A stretch of 6,257 nt of DNA from Anaerolineae bacterium (GTDB lineage Bacteria > Chloroflexota > Anaerolineae > 4572-78 > NAK82). Under the pieces are notes generated by a model. The model was not told the DNA's origin. It was given only the letters and a program-made list of their open reading frames with translations, and did no database searches. This document shows positions 1 through 4,665 of the stretch, piece after piece. The stretch lies in NCBI GenBank assembly GCA_030597485.1, contig JAUVRU010000137.1, positions 1-6,257 on the forward strand. Reading direction: 5' to 3'. Numbering within the stretch: position 1 is the stretch's first letter; every line of letters starts with the position of its first letter. The translations under genes and the position numbers were made by a program.

Positions 1-240
1 GCCGAGTTGTGGCGAGAGGGGCAACTGATCGAATGGCCGATACCCGAAAGCCAGCGGGCGACCGTGGAGGCCAATGGTCAGTTCGTCGTGCGCCTTGAGG
101 CCCAACCGGCCATCCTCGCCTTCGATCTGATTGCAGTCGAACCCGCCGAGTATGAGATTCGCATTCGACCGGTGGATCCACTGGCGCCGGTGGAGGCACG
201 CATCCCCTTTGACACGTTTCTGCCGCCGTCCGCGGAGTAA
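1..240 (+). CDS. C-terminal fragment of an unidentified protein (5' end outside window)
   Basis: The frame is open from the first base (gcc gag ttg tgg) to a TAA at 238-240, so this is the last 79 residues of a longer protein that starts upstream of the window. The visible part alternates hydrophobic and polar residues (for example QFVVRLEAQPAILAFDLIAV, then EYEIRIRPVD) and has many prolines. This suggests a beta-sandwich rather than a helical or membrane domain. Such tails occur at the ends of secreted glycoside hydrolases and other extracellular enzymes, but no diagnostic motif is visible and I do not assign a function. An internal TTG at 7 could be read as a start, but nothing suggests that it is one. 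The next gene on the same strand begins about 90 bases later, and I see no clear terminator or promoter between them. Confidence 0.6.
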   Translation, partial: AELWREGQLIEWPIPESQRATVEANGQFVVRLEAQPAILAFDLIAVEPAEYEIRIRPVDPLAPVEARIPFDTFLPPSAE

Positions 241-336
241 ACATAGCGGTCAGCCATCAGCGTACAGATTTGGGCGGGCACATACCAAACCCTGGGCGGC
301 CGACATAGGCATTCAGGTTACGGACGGATGTCGTCC

Positions 337-537
337 ATGAAACTTCGACCTGGCTTCTGGCTGTTGTTCATCCTGTTGCTGGCGGTGGGATGCACGCAGC
401 TCGCCCCTCCCCCGGCGCCACCCCCACGTACCCCTACCAACGCTGGAGGATTCCCGCCTCCTGGGGGATCCCTGGCTCCGGACCAGTGCCCAGCAAATTC
501 AGGCGGGCCAGGGGTTGATGTTGGGGGTAGATATTAG
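337..537 (+). CDS. Possible small proline-rich lipoprotein (may be a remnant)
   Basis: A short frame of 66 codons begins at ATG 337; another ATG in frame at 328 adds three residues. It opens with a textbook export signal: MKLRPG, then a hydrophobic stretch (FWLLFILLLAV) ending in a lipobox-like AVGC at residues 14-17. That predicts signal peptidase II cleavage and lipid attachment at Cys17. What follows is low-complexity (PPPAPPPRTPTNAGG, then a Gly/Pro-rich tail) with no recognisable domain, and it stops at 535-537. The signal peptide looks real, but the mature part is only about 50 residues. It may be the surviving 5' end of a lipoprotein gene that lost its frame, or a tiny real lipoprotein. 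The frame stops 31 bases before the preferred transporter start and would overlap the alternative start at 518. Confidence 0.4.
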   Translation: MKLRPGFWLLFILLLAVGCTQLAPPPAPPPRTPTNAGGFPPPGGSLAPDQCPANSGGPGVDVGGRY

Positions 538-568
538 ACGCAAGGCAGGTGCGGATACAGCCGTTGAG

Positions 569-1996
569 ATGAACTCACTGCAAAAGTCGAACAGGGAGAA
601 GCAACTTGTAGCGCTCCGCTCGGTGGCGGCTGCTATGCTTCTGACGGCCATGAAAGCGGTCGTGGGGCTGATGACCGGCAGCCTGGGGTTGCTTTCTGAG
701 GCAGCGCACTCGGCCCTGGACCTGGTGGCGGCGGGGGTGACTTTCCTGGCCGTGCGCGTGTCAGACCGACCTCCGGACCGCGACCATACCTATGGCCACG
801 GGAAGGTAGAGAACCTGTCAGCGCTCTTTGAGGCAGTATTGCTGCTTGCCACCTGCGCGTGGATTGTATACGAGGCGATCCAGCGTCTGTTCTTCAAACA
901 CGTCGTGGTGGAGGTCAGCGTCTGGGCGTTCCTGGTTATGGGACTCTCCATTGTTATCGACGTTTCTCGTTCGCGGGCCCTGGCCAGGGCGGCGAAGAAG
1001 TACGACAGCCAGGCGTTGGAGGCAGACGCGTTGCACTTTTCGACTGACGTGTGGTCCTCGTCAGTGGTCATAGTGGGCCTGGTCCTGGTTAGTGTGGCTG
1101 GATGGATTACCCTGCCGTGGTTGGCGAAGGCAGATGCCGTAGCTGCTCTGGGAGTGGCAGCGCTGATCATCTACGTGAGCGTGCAACTTGGACGAAGGTC
1201 AGCGGCTGCCCTGCTCGACGCGGTACCAATCGGAACCCAAGATACGGTAATCCAGGCAGTCAGTCGGGTACCGGGCGTGTTGGAAGTGAAGCAGGTGCGC
1301 CTGCGCCGCAGCGGGCCAGAGGCGTTTGCGGATGTGACGGCGACGATTGGCCGTGACGTTGCCCTGGAGCAGGCAGATGCCATCGCCACCCAGGTAGAGG
1401 AGGCGGTCCATAGCGTCTTCTCCGGAGCGGATGTGGTGGTGCATATGGATCCGGTGCGTTCCCAGGAAGAACGAATGGTGACAACCGTGCGCCTGGTGGC
1501 CGCCCACCAGGGCCTGACCGCGCACAGCGTCCATCTCTATGATGTGGCGGATGGTTCGTCACCAGACTCTCGCCTGGGATTGGAATTGCATCTGGAGGTG
1601 GCCGACTCGTTGCGGGTGGATGAGGCGCACAGACAGGCGGCCGCCTTTGAGAAGGCGCTCCGGGAGGCGCTGCCTGAGGTGGCACACGTGGTGACCCATA
1701 TTGAGCCGGTGGCGGATGGTGATACCAGCACTTCCAGCCAGGCCAGCGCGGCGGACAAGTCGCAAGTCATGGGTGTGCTGCAAGAGTGGCTGGCAGAGAG
1801 TGCTGCTGGTTGCCGGCCTCATCAGGTGATGGTACGCAGATGGGGAGACGAACTATCGGTGTCTTTGCACTGCGAAATGGACGGTGACACCGCTCTGGTG
1901 GACGCACACGTTCTTACTGAGAGGATCGAACAGGCGCTGCGTAACCGAATCCCTGACCTGGGTCGGGTGGTAATCCACGTCGAGCCGGACGAGTAG
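569..1996 (+). CDS. Cation diffusion facilitator (CDF) metal transporter with three tandem C-terminal modules
   Basis: CDF proteins are dimeric inner-membrane antiporters that export divalent metals, usually Zn2+, in exchange for protons. Residues here count from the upstream ATG at 518 as residue 2; the ATG at 569 is residue 19. Six membrane segments lie at about 33-54, 57-80, 101-120, 134-150, 180-198 and 206-225. Helix 2 carries H65-S-A-L-D69 and helix 5 carries H174-F-S-T-D178, the paired HxxxD sites typical of zinc-type members. The DHTYGHGKVE loop (90-99) is also conserved. The usual single cytoplasmic dimerisation module (about 240-314) is followed by two more (about 319-399 and 413-492). 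Each ends in H-x-[D/E]-P. This makes about 475 residues against roughly 290-320 for the family. The start is uncertain: 569 gives a normal length before helix 1 but has a poor Shine-Dalgarno site, while 518 has AGGGG only three bases away. Metal specificity is inferred, not shown. Confidence 0.94.
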   Translation: MNSLQKSNREKQLVALRSVAAAMLLTAMKAVVGLMTGSLGLLSEAAHSALDLVAAGVTFLAVRVSDRPPDRDHTYGHGKVENLSALFEAVLLLATCAWIVYEAIQRLFFKHVVVEVSVWAFLVMGLSIVIDVSRSRALARAAKKYDSQALEADALHFSTDVWSSSVVIVGLVLVSVAGWITLPWLAKADAVAALGVAALIIYVSVQLGRRSAAALLDAVPIGTQDTVIQAVSRVPGVLEVKQVRLRRSGPEAFADVTATIGRDVALEQADAIATQVEEAVHSVFSGADVVVHMDPVRSQEERMVTTVRLVAAHQGLTAHSVHLYDVADGSSPDSRLGLELHLEVADSLRVDEAHRQAAAFEKALREALPEVAHVVTHIEPVADGDTSTSSQASAADKSQVMGVLQEWLAESAAGCRPHQVMVRRWGDELSVSLHCEMDGDTALVDAHVLTERIEQALRNRIPDLGRVVIHVEPDE

Positions 1997-2061
1997 GGTC
2001 AACAATCAGTGCGGACGAGCCGTGATCGGCCTGCCATCTGTAAGCATGACACAAAACCAAC

Positions 2062-2090
2062 CCGGTTCCTGCAAAGGACCGGATTCCTTT
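2062..2090. terminator. Candidate bidirectional terminator between convergent genes
   Basis: CCGGTTCCT (2062-2070) pairs with AGGACCGG (2075-2082) around a GCAA tetraloop, giving an eight-base-pair stem with one bulged T. On the plus strand it is followed by ATTCCTTTTCCC. On the minus strand it is followed by GGTTGGTTTTGTG. The hairpin lies 66 bases after the CDF stop and 58 bases after the DUF350 stop, where a shared terminator for two converging units is expected. The T tracts are interrupted, so it may be weak. Confidence 0.5.
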
Positions 2091-2139
2091 TCCCGCTGGT
2101 CTTGCCGGACGGCACCGTCATGGGACCACCGTGCTGCGC

Positions 2140-2421
2140 TCATTTGAGCAGGATGGCTACCACGATAGCTGTCAGGCTGATGATGAAAGTGGCAAACACC
2201 AGCGCCACGGCCATGTTGCCCTTCTTCAACTCACCAATCTCATCCAGCCCAGGGATGAGCGCGTGAAATAGGCGCAAGCCGATAGAGATGGCGACAGCAA
2301 AGCTGATGCTGGCGACGAAAGCCCAGACGACAGCCAGCCCCATATTCATGAGAAGGCGACCGAGGTCCACGCTGTTTCCATCAGGGAGGGGGGGGAACCC
2401 CTGTGCGAATGGTGAGAACAT
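2140..2421 (-). CDS. DUF350 family small inner-membrane protein
   Basis: This is a 93-residue protein with two membrane segments: about residues 24-52 (LLMNMGLAVVWAF onward) and about 70-92 (NMAVALVFATFIISLTAIVV). The stretch between and into helix 2, LFHALIPGLDEIGELKKGNM, fits the DUF350 (YjfL/UPF0719-type) pattern: 'lf..ltPG.d...El.kGN.AvA'. Its biochemical role is unknown. I chose the ATG at 2421 because GAGGAA precedes it by ten bases. A GTG at 2484 would add 21 residues with no membrane or domain character and would run through two RNA hairpins. The gene follows tRNA-Val on the same strand with no clear intrinsic terminator between them, so both may come from the tRNA promoter. Codons 9-12 contain a run of eight C residues (2388-2395), an obvious slippage spot. 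If the ATG further in (LLMNMG) is the true start, that tract would be untranslated. Confidence 0.85.
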   Translation of the reverse strand: MFSPFAQGFPPLPDGNSVDLGRLLMNMGLAVVWAFVASISFAVAISIGLRLFHALIPGLDEIGELKKGNMAVALVFATFIISLTAIVVAILLK

Positions 2422-2440
2422 ATCGCTCTGTTTCCTCGAC

Positions 2441-2479
2441 GGTGGACAGTATCCACCGGGCGGCACGTGTATGCCGCCC
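2441..2479 (-). other. Two tandem perfect RNA hairpins in the DUF350 leader / tRNA trailer
   Basis: GGTGGA (2441-2446) pairs perfectly with TCCACC (2452-2457) around CAGTA. Directly abutting it, GGGCGGCA (2458-2465) pairs perfectly with TGCCGCCC (2472-2479) around CGTGTA. They lie between the end of the tRNA and the Shine-Dalgarno site of DUF350. Neither is followed by a T tract on the minus strand, so these are not canonical intrinsic terminators. They could stabilise the 5' end of the message after tRNA processing, attenuate transcription, or bind a protein. This is inference from position and pairing only. Confidence 0.6.
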
Positions 2480-2496
2480 GACACCGATAGACAGAA

Positions 2497-2573
2497 TGGT
2501 GGGCGAAACAGGACTTGAACCTGTGACCTCCTCGGTGTAAGCGAGGCGCTCTATCCATCTGAGCTATTCGCCC
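2497..2573 (-). tRNA. tRNA-Val, anticodon UAC, CCA encoded
   Basis: Read on the minus strand, all four arms pair. The acceptor is GGGCGAA with TTCGCCC. The D stem is GCTC with GAGC. The anticodon stem is CCTCG with CGAGG around the loop CTTACAC. The variable loop is AGGTC, and the T stem is ACAGG with CCTGT around TTCAAGT. The anticodon TAC lies at 2537-2539, preceded by T33 and followed by A37, so it reads valine GUA and, by wobble, other GUN codons. The discriminator base is A, and CCA is encoded at 2497-2499, giving 77 bases in all. A perfect promoter lies just upstream, leaving a 5' leader of only a few bases. DUF350 follows on the same strand. Confidence 0.98.
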
Positions 2574-2583
2574 AAGCAAGCCA

Positions 2584-2612
2584 ATTATATTATTGACGTG
2601 GGCGGTTGTCAA
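2584..2612 (-). promoter_or_regulatory. Perfect-consensus sigma-70 promoter for tRNA-Val
   Basis: On the minus strand, TTGACA (2607-2612) and TATAAT (2584-2589) are separated by exactly 17 bases (2590-2606). Both hexamers match the housekeeping consensus at all six positions. The expected transcription start, six to seven bases past the -10 box, falls near 2577, about four bases before the tRNA 5' end at 2573. This arrangement fits a strong stable-RNA promoter. It probably also supplies transcripts reaching the DUF350 gene. Confidence 0.9.
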
Positions 2613-2650
2613 TATTGCCCTTGGGTCTCTCTGCTCTTGCCAACCCCGTC

Positions 2651-2709
2651 CATTGCGAGCACAGCGAGCACACATCTCCGCCCCGTGCAAGTGATGTTTT
2701 CGGAGATGT
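2651..2709. repeat. Inverted repeat plus tandem 9-mer, possible degenerate dispersed repeat
   Basis: ACATCTCCG (2672-2680) is perfectly complementary to CGGAGATGT (2701-2709), with a 20-base loop between them. Immediately outside the left arm, GCGAGCACA occurs twice in tandem (2655-2663 and 2664-2672). The string CATTGCGAGC followed by an ATCTCC arm resembles the 'CATTGCGAGCG...GCAATCTC' interspersed repeat seen in many bacterial genomes; that comparison is from memory. There is no T tract on either side, so a classical terminator is unlikely, although the position just downstream of the PEBP gene would suit one. Confidence 0.4.
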
Positions 2710-2739
2710 TAATGAGATCAGGATGAGCTTGCGGTCAGG

Positions 2740-3342
2740 TCACGGCCTGGTGAACGTTCCCATCAGTTCTGCCTGCGCCAGGACGTGGCCCTCCATGGCC
2801 TTTAGCAGCTGCTTCTTGTCCTTGCCGGCGGGCAGGTCCAGATGCGTGTCCAGGGCATACAGCCTGAAGAAATAGCGATGGGTGCCCGAGGGGGGACACG
2901 GCCCTCCGTAGCCCACCCGTCCCCAGCTGTTCTGGCCATGCCGGCTGCCATCGGCCAGGGTGTCCTCGGATGGGACGTCCTCTGGCAACCCCAGGCTGTC
3001 GGCGGGCAGGTTGTAGAGCACCCAATGCACCCAGGTACCCACCGGCGCGTCGGGGTCGTCAGCGATGAGGGCAAAGCTCTGGGTGCCCTGGGGCGGATCG
3101 GTCCAGGCGAGCGGCGGTGATACATCCTGGCCCAGACAGCTATACCGGGCGGGGATCGGCTGCCCGGCCGCAAAAGCGGTACTGGTCAGTTGAAATGACA
3201 TGACTTCATCTCCTTTCTCTTGCGCCAAACCCGGGGTGGGGACTGCTTCGGGGACAGAGGGAGAGGGAAGACCTGGGCTACAGGCGCTTGCGGTCAAGAT
3301 GACAGACACGATGACAATCAGTAACATCGCTGGCTTCTTCAT
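2740..3342 (-). CDS. PEBP / YbhB-YbcL family (Raf-kinase-inhibitor-like) lipoprotein
   Basis: The 200-residue product starts MKKPAMLLIVIV and has a lipobox-like ASAC, predicting lipidation at Cys21. A Pro-rich linker runs to about residue 47, followed by a complete phosphatidylethanolamine-binding-protein fold. Family hallmarks are DDPDAP (95-100), GTWVHWVLYNLP (102-113) and GRVGYGGPCPPSGTHRYFF (141-159), which line the anion-binding pocket. The exact role of bacterial PEBP proteins is poorly known; ligand binding or protease/kinase modulation has been proposed for relatives. I chose the ATG at 3342 because it begins the signal peptide; a GTG at 3375 would add 11 residues that spoil it. Its own Shine-Dalgarno site is weak. 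In contrast, an internal ATG at 3201 (Met48, MSFQLTS) has a strong AAGGAG eight bases upstream and would give a 153-residue cytosolic protein of normal YbhB-like length. The gene is divergent from pcm. Confidence 0.93.
   Translation of the reverse strand: MKKPAMLLIVIVSVILTASACSPGLPSPSVPEAVPTPGLAQEKGDEVMSFQLTSTAFAAGQPIPARYSCLGQDVSPPLAWTDPPQGTQSFALIADDPDAPVGTWVHWVLYNLPADSLGLPEDVPSEDTLADGSRHGQNSWGRVGYGGPCPPSGTHRYFFRLYALDTHLDLPAGKDKKQLLKAMEGHVLAQAELMGTFTRP
3199..3215 (-). promoter_or_regulatory. Strong internal ribosome binding site and ATG inside the PEBP gene
   Basis: On the minus strand AAGGAG (3210-3215) sits eight bases before an in-frame ATG (3199-3201). This start would skip the signal peptide and linker and give a protein beginning MSFQLTS, the usual beginning of cytoplasmic YbhB-like proteins. 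It is clearly better than any site before the lipoprotein start at 3342. It therefore either creates a second, cytosolic product or marks the only real start. Confidence 0.6.
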
Positions 3343-3364
3343 CTTCGAAAACCCACATCCTTGC

Positions 3365-3380
3365 GTGAAGTGCACTTCAC
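3365..3380. promoter_or_regulatory. Perfect 16-bp palindrome, candidate operator between PEBP and pcm
   Basis: GTGAAGTGCACTTCAC is identical to its own reverse complement over all 16 bases, with no spacer. It lies 23 bases upstream of the PEBP lipoprotein start and about 120 bases upstream of the pcm start, in the divergent spacer. Its size and perfect symmetry suit a site for a dimeric repressor or activator acting mainly on the PEBP promoter. No regulator gene is visible nearby. Confidence 0.5.
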
Positions 3381-3390
3381 ATTGACGACG

Positions 3391-3411
3391 TGGCGGACGC
3401 GCTTGCCGCCA
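3391..3411. repeat. Inverted repeat in the PEBP-pcm divergent spacer
   Basis: TGGCGG (3391-3396) is perfectly complementary to CCGCCA (3406-3411) with a nine-base loop. It lies ten bases from the 16-bp palindrome in the same spacer. It may be a second protein-binding site or a chance GC-rich pairing. Confidence 0.3.
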
Positions 3412-3442
3412 AATCCGAACCCGCCTCCTGAGTGGCGATAGC

Positions 3443-3471
3443 TTGCGTGCCGATGCAGAGTGTGGTTAAAT
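3443..3471 (+). promoter_or_regulatory. Weak candidate promoter for pcm
   Basis: TTGCGT (3443-3448) and TTAAAT (3466-3471) are separated by 17 bases. They match the sigma-70 consensus at three and four of six positions. A start near 3478 would leave a leader of about 24 bases carrying the TGGAG ribosome site. It is the best-placed pair I can find, but it is weak. Confidence 0.25.
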
Positions 3472-3501
3472 GAAAACGGGTAGGCCCCCTGGAGATTGCC
3501 T

Positions 3502-4164
3502 ATGGTTTCCGATGGACACTGCTTTGAGGAAGCACGCCAGCGCATGGTGGATCAGCAGCTGGTGCCACGCGGCATCAACGACGAGCGCGTATTGCAGGTG
3601 ATGCGGGAGGTGCCGCGCCAGCGGTTCGTGCCCCCAGACACGCAGAACGCGGCCTACCACGACAACCCGCTTCCCATCGGGTGTAACCAGACCATCTCGC
3701 AGCCCTATATTGTGGCCTATATGACAGAAATGCTGCAGCTAAAGCCAGAGGACCGGGTATTGGAAATCGGCACCGGCTCCGGGTATCAGGCAGCCGTCCT
3801 CAGTCGCCTGGCAAGACAGGTCTATACCATCGAACGCATAGAAGAACTGGCCCGGCGTGCCGAGCAGGCGTTGCAGGATCTGGGCTACGAGAACATCCAG
3901 TTTCGGATAGGTGACGGCAGTTGCGGCTGGCCTGAAGCTGGTCCCTATGATGCCATTATCGTCACCGCCGCTGCGCCCGAAATACCCCCGCCGCTCATTG
4001 ACCAGCTGGCTCTTGGTGCCTCACTGGTGGCCCCGGTCGGATCCGCTGGCTATCAAGACCTGGTGCGCCTGATCAAACGTGGCGGACGCACCCACAGTGA
4101 ACACCTCACGCCGGTAGCTTTTGTGCCCCTGGTGGGTGAGCATGGCTGGCAAGATCGAGACTGA
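3502..4164 (+). CDS. pcm: Protein-L-isoaspartate O-methyltransferase (EC 2.1.1.77)
   Basis: This cytosolic repair enzyme uses S-adenosylmethionine to methylate L-isoaspartyl residues formed in aged proteins, allowing them to return to aspartate. The 220-residue product is of normal family length. Visible landmarks are the N-terminal RQRMVDQQL helix (12-20), VPRQRFVP (37-44), and the family signature NQTISQPYIVAYM (62-74) with its key Ser66. SAM-binding motif I is VLEIGTGSGYQAAVL (86-100). The acidic YTIERI strand end follows (108-113), then GDGSCGWPEAGPYDAIIVTAA (137-157), and the C-terminal FVPLVGEHGW (207-216). I chose the ATG at 3502 because TGGAG (3490-3494) precedes it by seven bases; a TTG at 3496 is too close to that site. 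It stands alone on the plus strand, divergent from PEBP and convergent with glutamate dehydrogenase. No intrinsic terminator with a T tract is visible after its stop. Confidence 0.97.
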   Translation: MVSDGHCFEEARQRMVDQQLVPRGINDERVLQVMREVPRQRFVPPDTQNAAYHDNPLPIGCNQTISQPYIVAYMTEMLQLKPEDRVLEIGTGSGYQAAVLSRLARQVYTIERIEELARRAEQALQDLGYENIQFRIGDGSCGWPEAGPYDAIIVTAAAPEIPPPLIDQLALGASLVAPVGSAGYQDLVRLIKRGGRTHSEHLTPVAFVPLVGEHGWQDRD

Positions 4165-4170
4165 CCCCCA

Positions 4171-4312
4171 TCACCACCACCCGCGGAGGGACGCGTTGCA
4201 GCTGGGGCAGCGGCCTTCAGGCGTGAGGTTGTAGGCCTCGAGCCAGAGTCTCAATCAGCACACCCTCTGCCGTCAGCTGGTCAGGGGCTTCAGCCAAGGT
4301 CACCTTTGCCAT
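4171..4312 (-). pseudogene. Frameshifted remnant resembling the C-terminus of a radical-SAM/zinc-knuckle protein
   Basis: On the minus strand one frame reads VGMAKVTLAEAPDQ, then EGVLIET, and runs into a stop at 4217-4219. A second frame, open only over 4171-4254, reads LWLEAYNLTPEGRCPSCN and ends ASLRGWW at a stop (4171-4173). Joining them near 4246-4252 with a one-base shift gives a continuous pattern like the tail of AmmeMemoRadiSam-type radical SAM proteins: 'vGn......CpxCGevLIeR....v..nlt.dGrCp.Cga.lpG.w'. One CxxC knuckle remains (CPSC), while the expected earlier one is not visible. I recall this pattern without a search, so the assignment is tentative. The rest of the presumed gene (SAM-binding CxxxCxxC) is not seen upstream, so if real this is only the decayed 3' end. 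It begins seven bases beyond the pcm stop, on the opposite strand. Confidence 0.35.
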
Positions 4313-4343
4313 ACCCACCACCGTCCTCTGCCAGGCGCCAGTC

Positions 4344-4383
4344 GGCCAGCCCTCCTGGCCACCCGTGCCGTCATTATACGGCA
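4344..4383. repeat. Two adjacent perfect hairpins downstream of pcm
   Basis: GGCCAG (4344-4349) pairs with CTGGCC (4355-4360) around CCCTC. Six bases on, TGCCGT (4366-4371) pairs with ACGGCA (4378-4383) around CATTAT. Neither has a following T tract. The second one encloses a TATAAT on the minus strand (4373-4378), but no acceptable -35 box is seen. They lie in the 500-base spacer between pcm and glutamate dehydrogenase. Confidence 0.4.
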
Positions 4384-4580
4384 GGTGAGGCGAAAAAGGA
4401 AGGCGTGCATGTAGTCAGGTGTGACTCAAGATGTGGAGGCGCCGGCGGCGGAGGTTTCCAGCCAGCGTGATGGAGCTCGGATTCGTCAATCACCCGGCAT
4501 GACCGCCAAGAAACGGAGATAGAATCCCCACAATTCTCGGTGACTAGGTAACGCCGCTGTTGACACCCTGCTTGAAGCAC
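4384..4580. other. Intergenic stretch without a supported gene
   Basis: This is part of the roughly 500-base gap between pcm (ends 4164) and glutamate dehydrogenase (ends 4666). Frames of 74 codons on the minus strand and 85 on the plus strand can be drawn across it. Their translations are rich in isolated Cys, Arg, His and Pro, have no recognisable motif and no credible ribosome site. A TTGACA occurs at 4560-4565 on the plus strand but has no -10 partner. I see nothing else I can name here. Confidence 0.5.
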
Positions 4581-4616
4581 AAGAAAAACACCGCGCATTC
4601 TCTGTCTCGGTGTCTT
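4581..4616 (-). terminator. Rho-independent terminator of glutamate dehydrogenase
   Basis: On the minus strand, ACACCG (4608-4613) pairs with CGGTGT (4588-4593). The stem extends outward through one G.T and further A.T pairs, and is followed directly by a T run (4584-4588, then CTT). The loop is 14 bases, longer than usual. It lies about 50 bases past the stop of the minus-strand glutamate dehydrogenase gene, in the correct orientation. Confidence 0.7.
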
Positions 4617-4665
4617 TGTAGTTCAGCGTTTCCGGCGGGAGCCTGTTTGGGCCGCTGCTGTTGGA

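Noticed and set aside
790..1685. Several minus-strand frames (up to 141 codons) opposite the CDF gene
   Set aside because: Composition is rich in Pro, Arg and Ser without motifs, as expected for antisense shadows. The plus-strand transporter explains the region.
2108..2119. GACGG-CA-CCGTC inverted repeat near the DUF350 stop
   Set aside because: The two-base loop cannot close as a hairpin and the arms are too short to claim as an operator.
2497..2573. tRNA gene as an integration site for a mobile element
   Set aside because: I saw no duplicated tRNA 3' end elsewhere in the window and no integrase or phage gene nearby.
2346..2690. 114-codon minus-strand frame across the tRNA region
   Set aside because: It runs straight through tRNA-Val (it even reads the tRNA in translation) and the promoter, so it cannot be a real protein gene.
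4373..4378. TATAAT on the minus strand as a promoter for the 4312 ATG
   Set aside because: No -35 hexamer or extended -10 is found at the right distance, and the downstream frame looks like a broken remnant. The box also lies inside a hairpin.
4560..4588. TTGACA at 4560-4565 as a plus-strand promoter
   Set aside because: The bases 17 positions downstream (gaaaaa) do not resemble a -10 box, and no plus-strand gene follows.
4374..4598. 74-codon minus-strand frame between pcm and glutamate dehydrogenase
   Set aside because: It starts inside the glutamate dehydrogenase terminator, has no credible ribosome site, and its sequence has no recognisable domain.
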